Translations under genes and position numbers: made by a program
The notes under the pieces: generated by a model
Told to the model about the DNA's origin: nothing
The model's database searches: none
The model's input: the letters and a program-made list of their open reading frames with translations, nothing else
Part shown: piece after piece, positions 58,201 to 64,000 of the stretch
Layout: every line of letters begins with the position of its first letter
Position numbering within the stretch: the first letter of the stretch is position 1
NCBI RefSeq assembly: GCF_023343835.1
Contig: NC_064435.1
Span: 80,610,134 to 80,674,133 of the forward strand
Origin: Lagopus muta
Taxonomy: Eukaryota; Chordata; Aves; Galliformes; Phasianidae
DNA: 64,000 nt
Direction of reading: 5' to 3'

Positions 58201-58733
58201 CTGTTCCAACTGAGACATGCAAAGTGGGGAGCAAAACACCATATTTTATATGCTTGAGATGTCATCAGTGGTTTCAAGTGAAACATGAAATACTGATCTG
58301 CAGCTTTGACAGATAAAGGTCTTGGTTACCAGAGAACACTTCTAGAGGCACAACAGAAAATACATATTAATCTGATATTCAGTATATATGTGCTTTTGTT
58401 TATTATTATAAGGGTTTTTTGCTGAAATTTTGCTTCACTAAATTAGGAAGCAAGAATGCAGAGTTTGCGTTTGCATTGGGTACAAGTTCTTGAATTTTTA
58501 AAATTATACATCTGTGTGTATGTATATGTATAAATATATATAAAAATATTTCTGTTTTAATGAGGCCTTTAGTGTGTCAAGTCAGAGCTGTGATTTTTGG
58601 ACTGGATTTTACAGATATCTTTCTGATCTTCATGCGCCTGGGGACCCTGCTTGGCAGTGCATTGGTGCTCAGCATCAGTGGATTCTACAGCTCATGCACA
58701 ACTGTAAGGAGAGCTATGTTAAAGAGCAAAAAG
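16449..58733 (+). CDS. EXOC2: EXOC2 (exocyst complex component 2, Sec5), N-terminal ~397 residues, ten coding exons
   Basis: EXOC2/Sec5 is a subunit of the octameric exocyst, which tethers post-Golgi and recycling vesicles to the plasma membrane before SNARE fusion. It is also an effector of RalA/RalB and, by published work, links RalB to TBK1. The ten exons join in frame (118, 177, 127, 114, 125, 81, 146, 82, 103, 119 nt). Residues about 8-95 form the TIG/IPT immunoglobulin-like Ral-binding domain. Thr11 and Arg27, reported as key Ral contacts in mammalian Sec5, are both present. From about residue 170 onward the protein is helical, matching the start of the Sec5 rod ([40 protein letters not shown]). 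The start ATG has A at -3 and an in-frame TAA 12 bases upstream. The mammalian protein is about 924 residues, so over half lies beyond the window. The last donor here is a non-canonical GC. Confidence 0.97.
16567..21431 (+). other. EXOC2: EXOC2 intron 2 (4,865 bp)
   Basis: The only recognisable repeat is the minus-oriented CR1 piece at 20,455-20,745. The remainder is AT-rich unique sequence with no supported exon or RNA gene. Confidence 0.85.
20455..20745 (-). mobile_element. CR1 LINE, 5'-truncated, minus orientation (~290 bp)
   Basis: It starts at the CR1 3' end (GGAATCACAGAATGGCCAGG) and extends into the end of ORF2. On the minus strand it reads [34 protein letters not shown] and [16 protein letters not shown], the conserved CR1 ORF2 C-terminus. 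It is a dead, truncated copy within intron 2. Confidence 0.93.
21432..21608 (+). CDS. EXOC2: EXOC2 exon 3: second half of TIG domain
   Basis: The acceptor is CTCCCCTGTAG (to 21,431); the donor is AATAG|GTACTT (21,609), a relatively weak match. It is phase 1 at both ends. It encodes residues 40-98 ([20 protein letters not shown] to KLLKPEKI), the C-terminal beta strands of the Ral-binding domain. Confidence 0.97.
21932..22944 (-). mobile_element. Mariner-type DNA transposon (Galluhop-like), 1,013 bp, inactive
   Basis: The ends form degenerate inverted repeats (CTCTGAAAGTAAT on the left; ATTACTTTCAGAG on the right) flanked by TA duplications (21,930-21,931; 22,945-22,946). On the minus strand transposase remnants appear in the correct order: an N-terminal DVNTARL piece, [17 protein letters not shown], a [11 protein letters not shown] box, [12 protein letters not shown], and a C-terminal GGDYVEKQ. 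In active mariners the second catalytic Asp lies in an HDNA box and the third in the PSD that follows SPDLA. Here they are Asn (22,330-22,332) and Phe, and stop codons interrupt the frame. The family name is from recognition and was not searched. Confidence 0.88.
23769..23802. repeat. Perfect 17-bp tandem duplication
   Basis: ATGGACCTGTACATTCT occurs twice, back to back, without mismatch. Confidence 0.95.
24031..24157 (+). CDS. EXOC2: EXOC2 exon 4
   Basis: The acceptor is TTTTCTCTAG (to 24,030); the donor is GTGAGT (24,158). It enters in phase 1 and leaves in phase 2. It encodes residues 99-140 ([18 protein letters not shown] to NPLGIEMD), the linker between the TIG domain and the helical region. 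Confidence 0.97.
27685..27720. repeat. (AAAC)n simple repeat
   Basis: A-rich tract with repeated CAAA units, including three perfect CAAACAAA steps. Confidence 0.9.
32232..32887 (+). mobile_element. CR1 LINE, 5'-truncated, plus orientation (~650 bp), with an open ORF2 C-terminus
   Basis: A single uninterrupted frame runs from about 32,258 to a stop at 32,792-32,794 (178 codons). It carries the hallmarks of the end of the CR1 ORF2 protein: [48 protein letters not shown] and [17 protein letters not shown]. The 3' untranslated end finishes in three 8-bp units (ATTCTATG, ATTCTGTG, ATTCTATG; 32,862-32,885). The endonuclease and most of the reverse transcriptase are missing, so it cannot move by itself. 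The open frame and clean 3' end make it the youngest-looking CR1 here. Confidence 0.95.
33869..33982 (+). CDS. EXOC2: EXOC2 exon 5
   Basis: The acceptor is CATTTTTCAG (to 33,868); the donor is AAG|GTTTGT (33,983). It is phase 2 at both ends. It completes codon 141 and encodes [37 protein letters not shown] and the start of codon 179. This segment is strongly conserved in vertebrate Sec5. Confidence 0.97.
34157..34280. repeat. AT-rich tandem duplication, 72-bp period
   Basis: AATATCAATGGAATATAATA starts at 34,157 and again at 34,229; the second unit is truncated and followed by a third partial unit (ACAATGGAATATCAG). The units are internally rich in ATATAA steps. Confidence 0.85.
35590..36060 (+). 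repeat. Decayed CR1 ORF2 endonuclease region
   Basis: The plus-strand translation shows a damaged version of the CR1 endonuclease: [19 protein letters not shown] at about 35,930-35,990, where intact copies have a GDFNHPDICW-type box. Upstream lies a stop-interrupted stretch ending FVNEQLE that matches the preceding part of the domain. It is far older than the copy at 32,232. The left boundary is uncertain. Confidence 0.65.
37895..38125 (+). repeat. CR1 LINE 3' fragment
   Basis: Plus-strand reading gives [20 protein letters not shown], then [16 protein letters not shown] and a 3' end with GATGATCATAGAGGTCCC and CCAATGATTCCATG. It is 5'-truncated and moderately diverged. Confidence 0.88.
38266..38287. 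repeat. Poly(A) tract
   Basis: Twenty-two consecutive A in intron 5. Confidence 0.95.
38870..38994 (+). CDS. EXOC2: EXOC2 exon 6
   Basis: The acceptor is TTCTTTTCAG (to 38,869); the donor is TCAG|GTAAAT (38,995). It enters in phase 2 and leaves in phase 1. It encodes [18 protein letters not shown] and [14 protein letters not shown], the first helical segment of the rod. Confidence 0.97.
39676..40212 (-). mobile_element. Mariner (Galluhop-like) deletion derivative, 537 bp
   Basis: The left end AGGTTGCTCTAAAAGTAATG and right end GGCATTACTTTCAGAGCAGC form inverted repeats; TA follows the right end (40,213-40,214). On the minus strand it keeps the transposase N-terminal DVNTVRR and FSSGDS motifs and the C-terminal [10 protein letters not shown], joined directly. 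The roughly 480 bp encoding the catalytic core in the copy at 21,932 is missing. It is non-autonomous. Confidence 0.87.
40483..40530. repeat. 16-bp tandem repeat followed by a perfect hairpin
   Basis: TTAATATATATGTCAT is repeated at 40,483 and 40,499. An inverted repeat, GTCATCTG / CAGATGAC with a 5-base loop, occupies 40,510-40,530 and overlaps the end of the second unit. Confidence 0.9.
41322..41346. repeat. Poly(A) tract
   Basis: Twenty-five consecutive A in intron 6. Confidence 0.95.
44810..45051 (-). repeat. CR1 LINE fragment: reverse-transcriptase region
   Basis: The minus strand reads [29 protein letters not shown] and [11 protein letters not shown], ending [12 protein letters not shown]. 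These are the CR1 reverse-transcriptase catalytic box (normally FADD, here FVDD) and the segment after it. It abuts the next CR1 fragment in non-colinear order. Confidence 0.85.
45052..45345 (-). repeat. CR1 LINE fragment: ORF2 C-terminal region
   Basis: The plus strand has GCCAGCACCTCACCACTCTC, CTTCCCCCTGATGTCTAATC and CTCCAGGCCTTTCAATCATC, the minus-oriented end of ORF2 (VRCWHKLP at its left edge). It lacks the CR1 3' end and instead joins reverse-transcriptase sequence at 45,051. Confidence 0.87.
46245..46280. repeat. Poly(T) tract, 36 bases
   Basis: Thirty-six consecutive T preceded by a CTTT-rich stretch. The exact length is likely to be unreliable. Confidence 0.95.
50212..50292 (+). 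CDS. EXOC2: EXOC2 exon 7
   Basis: The acceptor is CTTTATTCCAG (to 50,211); the donor is CA|GTAAGT (50,293). It is phase 1 at both ends and 81 nt long, so skipping it would keep the frame. It encodes [18 protein letters not shown] and TQKLENVLN. Confidence 0.97.
50293..54083 (+). other. EXOC2: EXOC2 intron 7 (3,791 bp)
   Basis: AT-rich unique sequence with a 16-base T run (51,102-51,117). I recognise no transposon, exon or RNA gene. Confidence 0.85.
54084..54229 (+). CDS. EXOC2: EXOC2 exon 8
   Basis: The acceptor is TTTTTAAAATAG (to 54,083); the donor is AAG|GTATAA (54,230). It enters in phase 1 and leaves in phase 0. It encodes [37 protein letters not shown] and [12 protein letters not shown], the start of the conserved Sec5 helical region. 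Confidence 0.98.
54230..54327 (+). other. EXOC2: EXOC2 intron 8 (98 bp)
   Basis: By far the shortest intron in the window, bounded by GTATAA and TTTTCAAG. It contains only a T-rich tract. Confidence 0.95.
54328..54409 (+). CDS. EXOC2: EXOC2 exon 9
   Basis: The acceptor is GTTTTCAAG (to 54,327); the donor is GTAAGA (54,410). It enters in phase 0 and leaves in phase 1. It encodes [17 protein letters not shown] and [10 protein letters not shown], very close to mammalian Sec5. Confidence 0.98.
54410..54864 (+). other. EXOC2: EXOC2 intron 9 (455 bp)
   Basis: AT-rich, from GTAAGA to CTCACCCCTAG, with no recognisable insert. Confidence 0.95.
54865..54967 (+). CDS. EXOC2: EXOC2 exon 10
   Basis: The acceptor is CTCACCCCTAG (to 54,864); the donor is AAG|GTAATC (54,968). 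It enters in phase 1 and leaves in phase 2. It encodes [19 protein letters not shown] and [15 protein letters not shown]. Confidence 0.98.
57334..57500 (-). repeat. CR1 LINE 3' fragment
   Basis: Reads CACAGAATGGTTGAGGTTGG, CATCTGGTCGAGCCACTGCT, ATGTCCAGATGGCTTTGAAG and GGGCAACCTGTTCATC, the minus-oriented CR1 3' region. It ends about 20 bp before the mariner derivative. Confidence 0.9.
57519..58030 (+). mobile_element. Mariner (Galluhop-like) deletion derivative, 512 bp, opposite orientation
   Basis: It is flanked by TA (57,517-57,518; 58,031-58,032), with ends AGCTCCAAAAGTGATGACTC and GGCATTACTTTTGGAGCAAC. On the plus strand it reads [20 protein letters not shown] (transposase N-terminus) running into a C-terminal remnant ([10 protein letters not shown]). 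It carries apparently the same internal deletion as the copy at 39,676 but is inverted relative to both other copies. A 145-codon open frame on the minus strand (57,573-58,010) is antisense to the transposase and is not a gene. Confidence 0.87.
58615..58733 (+). CDS. EXOC2: EXOC2 exon 11 (last coding exon in the window; GC donor)
   Basis: The acceptor is GGATTTTACAG (to 58,614). It enters in phase 2 and encodes [36 protein letters not shown] and EQK plus the first base of a glycine codon. Similarity to mammalian Sec5 stops exactly at ...KG. The sequence there is AAAAAG|GCAAGG: no GT occurs, and GC at 58,734-58,735 fits the GC-AG donor class. Reading on gives [11 protein letters not shown] and a stop. 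Confidence 0.9.
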
Positions 58734-61700
58734 GCAAGGATATGTTTTTATTATGTATATGTGTTTGACACTTAGGAATTTGGCATTGCCTTTTCTTTGA
58801 CAAGTTATAGTGTGTGAATGATACTTTTTTTTTGTTCTCTGCTTAATTTTGATAGCTTTTCACAAAGCTGAATATTTTTTTTCTTTATTGTAAAAAGAAA
58901 GTATCTGTTGGAATTTTGTTTTTGTTTGACTTAGAACGTGTAAGTTTCTTAAATGGGAAAAGCATTAAATTTCAATCATATATCTCAGGTTTACTGTCCT
59001 CTGGAAATACTACTAGAAGGTCACATTAAATCCACCATTTATATTTCTTCTTCGTACAGTATGCTGGTAGTGTATGGTTATGGAGGACACTGAAGTACCA
59101 TATGTTGAAGTATTATTTCTTGATATTCAGTAAATGGTAACACAGGGTTCTCTTATTCTTTTTTTCCAGTGCAGTTTCCAAACTGATTCTTCTCATTCAG
59201 GCAGAGACCTGTGAGGTTATCTTAAGCATTCAGTTTGTCCATTTTACATTAAAAGCTATATGAATACTTAGTTGTATTCTGTCTAGTTTTGCCAGTGTTG
59301 TTCCTTGCAGAAATGTACCCTCATAGATGCTTTACAGGTGTGACAGCAATTGAGCTCCCAGTCATAATCCATCACATCTTTGTATTTTCAAAAGGGAATA
59401 GGCAGGAGACTACCTGGTGTTTCTAGTAGTAAAATCTATAACCTGGACTAGAAAGTGAAAATACTGTGTTGTTTCTCAAGAAGTCTTAACAAGTTTGCTG
59501 ATATTCCTGAGATGAGTATGCTTATTGGAATCTGAGTTGGCTTGTAGGTAATTCCCATGTTTATTTTTGTTGCTGTGTATCCCAAACCAAGAGAGGTGTT
59601 CTCTTCTGAGAAGCACAAGAATTTTACTTAGAGCTGTGGCAGATAAGTGCTGTGAAATTAATTGCTGCAGGATGCTTACACTTTCTTCTTAAGCAGAGAT
59701 TATGACTTCAGGTATAGGGTTCACAGGGTGTTTAACGTGACAGTGATGTCAGTAAGTTGCACCTTACAGTATGCACATACTTTTTTTCTATAAAACGTTA
59801 CTGAATGCTGTGGGACCAGCTGGAATGCTAGGCTGATTTATTGTACTCTTAGTCAAAATCTAGTTTGTTTCCAAAACTTCACCATATCTCCTTCTTCTTG
59901 AAAACCTGAGAGACCCAACCCTGCAGTATATATCTGTCAAGGGCAAAACTCTAACAGATGAAAACGGCCACTGTTGATGATTCTAAGTTTTCTTTTTCTC
60001 CTTTCAGCTGCAAAACATGATACAGAAATCTCTTAGCTTATTAAAAGGAAAAAATAAGGGGACAAAAATGTTAAATACTTGTGACTTCTTTGTTGTAGTA
60101 GTCTACATAATGTTGATAAGCGTGCTCCAGTAATTAATCAAAAAATGGACCTAAATTCCTTGGCTTGTCTTGAAAATCTTAACCTTTTTGGTGTTTTTCT
60201 TGCGACAATTCTGCTTACTTCAGCCTTAATATCAAAGGAACTTCTTATGTTAGCGGCTTTGTTTGGCTCACAGATGGAGGAATTTGCATAACTTGTCTGC
60301 CCAGTAAATGCATGTATGAATAGTTAATATTTGCATGAAAAAAATGCTAATATAGTATAGCTTTTATTAAAAAGAGCTAGTACCATTTAAATAGTTTCAT
60401 CTTTTTCTATGGTGCTTAGTGATGTAGTTTTTGCACACATTGTAAAACACTCAAAAATTGATCCTGATTCATGGTATTCCCCATTTAGTATCTATTTGAG
60501 CAGAGGAAAGTTGCTAATCTTGGTTTCTTCTTTCCATGGATCTTTAATTTTAACATACATCAGAGGGGAGAAGGCAAAGAGAAAACTTGGAAAAGTTGGT
60601 ATTAACTGCCAAGTAGAACAGTGCTGACTGTGATCTGAGACATGGAATTTATTTTCATCTACTTTCACTGATGTATAATTTTCTAGAAGGATAAGAGTGT
60701 TTTTTCACTCATATGTCAAATTGGTTTCACATGACTTTGAGGACTCAAATCAATTTGAAATCCAAAGTGGGCTTTATGTATTTATAAACTTAGAAGTTGT
60801 TTTTAAGACGTAACAGTAGTAAATTTTCAGACTAGCCTGCTCCTTAAAATATGCTTCCAGAAAAGGTTTTGTACATCAAGCACTTGAAAGAGGAGGTAGA
60901 TCATAATGTTGACAGTCTCTTGATAAAATGCATTAGATATTTTTCTAGGTTTCTCTCCTCAACATGGATAATGTACTTTGTTTCTAACAGATGGTGTATG
61001 CTAGAATACGTGAATAGTCCCACCATGAACGTACCAACAGTTGTGGCTGATATTAGCTGTTTTTATGCAGACTGTGAGCCTGTTGGTTCAAGCTGGCTGA
61101 ATCAAAACTCTTCAGTGGAGTAACAGATTGTATCTATTTATGCATCTGTATGCAGATGTTGTTTTATTTTTCAGCTTTCAGTTGAGTTTGTGCCAGATAA
61201 TTTTGCTGCTGACTTACTAGTTTTCAAAGCAGACCAGAGCTCTAAGTTGTTACACATGATGAATTTTACTACCTGAAATGGATTTGGAATTAGACAAGAA
61301 CCTTTGCTTTTCTTACATGGAGAAGTCTTCTATTAACATTCCTGGACCAGAGTTTAGTGGCGAATTGTGAGACACCAAACATTCTCGAATTTATCTGTGG
61401 GTCATGATGCACTTAGGAAGGGATGGGTACCATTGCAATTATTTCCTAAACAGGCTAAACAACAAAACTAAATGCATTCTGAAGAGAAGTCGTTCCAAAT
61501 ATACTCATGGATAACAAGCTAACAATGCATTCCATGTTATTTACACACTACCAGGAGGATGATCATTGCGACTTAATATATAGTTTTTTCATACACAGAA
61601 ATAGGATCTACTCCTATCTTCTCTAAGAGATTGTGTCACTGTATCATCTTGTCTGGGCCACTGGTAATGACAGTCAAGACAAAGCTCCAATACTGACAAG

Positions 61701-64000
61701 AAATAAATTTACTTTTCTATGCCCCATGGGTTCATTACCTTTGTCTGATGACTGCCCTCTTGTTAATGTATTTTCAAGGCTGTCCCAAGCAAAGGTAGGG
61801 AGTGAGCCAACATATGCTGAGACAGTTGAAAGTGCCGACAGAAAACTGCAAATTAAACTTTAAATGTATATGTAGATACCAGAATAAAGTAAGTAGAAGT
61901 ATACTTACATCTCTAACTGTAAATCTTTGACACTCAGCAGTACTCTCACATGTAAAGTAAGAATAGAACAGCCTCTGTGTAAGTCTGCTATTAGAGATTA
62001 ACTGCATTTTGTAGAAAATGCTTACAGTTGTAGGTATGTGAAGTATCTTAACAGAGTACAATCTCTAATGAAGCTTAACATTAGAAAATGTTGCAAATTT
62101 ACAGTGCTGTAATGGTCTTGGTGATCACTGTTGGAATTTGTTTCTGGTGTTAGCAGAAGTCCCGTGTGTTTCAAATTCTGTTTTTAGTTAATCAGTTAAT
62201 CCAGCTTGTTCTAGTGTTACATCCAAAACTGGAATGGTATATAAGGCTTTGCTAAATTTTGGCAGATAATTTGTCAGCACGTCTCTAAGACTATCAACTA
62301 CCATCAGCAAATTATTCAGTCAGATTTTTCCTTTGATTTTAATTGACGATTACTAATTGCAAAATGCACAGCAATCTAATCATTAGCTTATTGGTTGTTT
62401 TTATTTCAAAGGTCTAAGTGGGATAAGAATTTTAAGTCAAATGTACAAACAATTTCATAGCTGTGTTAGCATTTTGGAGAAAATTTCCCTTGAGGAATAT
62501 CTGTGTATGGATATTAATGTACTCTTCCCTTTCAGCCTTAAACACCACTGGTTTCATTAGTCCTGAGTTATGTGGACTTCATTACATACTCAGATATGGC
62601 AATTGTTACTCACACATCTTTGCTTTTATTCTATCTCCTACCCCACGTAACCATAGCACACTTTCTCATTTGTGAAATAAATAATGCACACAAAAGATGC
62701 CTGTATTATGAGAAACTGTTGAAATTCAAACCCAGGTGTTGCAAGGAGTGAATGTGCATGTATGACAGCAGAGGAAAATTTCTTTTGCTCTGGCATATGA
62801 GTAGCCTGGACAAAAAGAGAGAAACCCAACAGCAAAAACTCAGTGGAAACGTTAAGCAGTATGGCAGTGCCCAGGTCACAGAACTCCAATGGTAGTGTCC
62901 ATACGTAAAGCAGTCTTCTTGAATACTTAAATTCTTTCATAAAAGATGCAGCTATGGACTCATGCAGCTGCCTGGAGCTCTAGCTCTACAGATGTAATGC
63001 AGCTTGCAAATACAAAGATTTGTATGTTTTCTATTCAATGTGCCTGGTTTGCTAATGGGATAGGTACTTGTGTTCTTTTGTTGTTATTGGAACCGTTTTT
63101 TTTATTATGGCTATGAAGTGATTTCCTGAAGCAGTGACAGAGTCCATTTATAAACCTGATTGCTATCTGCTATTGCTGCCCACTGGAAGAAGCATATAAA
63201 GCTGGTTTGCTGCTCTTTACTTCATACATAGTTGTTTGTTAGGGAGATGGAGATGAGACTAAAACTTTTCCTAAAAAGGAAAAAGAATACTTTTGATGGC
63301 TATGAATATAAAATTTAACATAGACAAGCACTGTGCTCACTCAAAACAGAATTTCTAATATGTCTAGCAAGAGGCATTTGGATGACAAACTGAATTGTGC
63401 TGGTAGTATTCTGTGCCTTTTATTGGCTAAAGCCTGAGTTGCTTCTTCTGAGCTTTGAACTAAGACTTGGAGAAGCTTGAGGACTTTCAGACCTGGTATC
63501 TGGCTACGAAACAGTTTCCTTCAATTAAAAATTTTTATATTTGTAATTTTAAACTTTATTTGGCAATTCCCCTACTTTTTGGGCATTATTTTAGATCTTT
63601 AGTATGGTTTATGCTTTTCAGACTTGTTGGAGTACAGGAAACCTGGAGGATATAATAACGTAAAATGACATGAAAATAAATGTAAATAAATGAGGTTTAG
63701 TTGAAAATCTGCCTGGGGCACTAGGCAGCTAGCCAAAATGAATCAAGCAATGGGATTCATACTGTGAGTACCAGAAAAAGAATCTATGGAGGTTGGACCA
63801 TTTCCTGTGTGGCCAGTGGATATTGCTTAGACTTCAATATTGGCTGTACAGGTTCTGTGATCCTGTGAGTTAAAATGGATAGGGACTTTAATTCAGTTAT
63901 CTTCAAAGTGACTGAAAACATCTTCTAACTGGTCTTTTTGAGATATATGCACCAAAATTATATATAAACTGTCAGTAACCTTAAGAAACTAAACCTGTGC
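58734..64000 (+). other. EXOC2: EXOC2 intron 11 (5' 5,267 bp; continues beyond the window)
   Basis: I searched all frames by eye for the next Sec5 segment and did not find it. The sequence is AT-rich with T-rich runs and no recognisable transposon. Open frames at 60,851-61,123 and 61,633-61,863 lack similarity or splice support. Confidence 0.7.

Larger units (their letters stand above)
54968..58614 (+). other. EXOC2: EXOC2 intron 10 (3,647 bp)
   Basis: It contains TG/TA-rich low complexity (56,570-56,640; 58,021-58,070), a minus-oriented CR1 fragment (57,334-57,500) and a mariner derivative immediately after it (57,519-58,030). Confidence 0.85.

Noticed and set aside
58574-58768. 64-codon frame starting [12 protein letters not shown]
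   Set aside because: It is EXOC2 exon 11 extended into both flanking introns; the first 13 residues and the tail after KG are intronic.
61171-61276. Acceptor-like TTTTTCAG followed by a short open frame (SVEFVPDNFAADLLVFKADQ)
   Set aside because: It does not resemble Sec5, and in the phase required after exon 11 it reads a stop within four codons. No downstream donor; probably chance.
1-64000. Prokaryotic-type systems, CRISPR arrays, phage or plasmid features
   Set aside because: The window is vertebrate nuclear DNA; no regularly spaced repeats, operons or phage genes are present.

Overview
This window is avian genomic DNA, most likely from chicken or a close galliform. The evidence is vertebrate exon/intron structure, AT-rich introns, many fragments of the bird/reptile CR1 LINE in both orientations (several with the CR1 3' motif ATTCTATG/TCACAGAAT), and three copies of a mariner-type DNA transposon resembling the chicken Galluhop family. 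I see no operons, bacterial genes, tRNA, rRNA or CRISPR array.

The main content is the 5' part of one plus-strand gene, EXOC2 (exocyst subunit Sec5). A CpG-rich, TATA-less promoter lies at about 3,270-3,960. A non-coding first exon ends at the donor at 3,572. Ten coding exons follow: 16,449-16,566; 21,432-21,608; 24,031-24,157; 33,869-33,982; 38,870-38,994; 50,212-50,292; 54,084-54,229; 54,328-54,409; 54,865-54,967; 58,615-58,733. All reading phases agree across the junctions. Together they give 1,192 coding bases, about 397 residues of a protein that is about 924 residues in mammals. They cover the N-terminal TIG/IPT Ral-binding domain and the start of the helical Sec5 rod. The remaining exons lie beyond base 64,000.

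Left of the promoter, bases 311-459 look like the last coding exon of a different plus-strand gene that I cannot name, with poly(A) signals at 609 and 718. Bases 740-3,270 are intergenic with no recognisable gene.

The introns (98 bp to 12.8 kb) hold CR1 pieces, three mariner copies, homopolymers, a CA microsatellite and several short tandem duplications. Points worth a second look are a probable GC-AG intron after exon 11, a 41-codon upstream ORF split across intron 1, the unidentified upstream terminal exon, an exon-like ORF in intron 4, two mariner copies sharing one internal deletion, a rearranged CR1, and a perfect 24-nt palindrome in intron 6. I found no convincing new multi-gene system.
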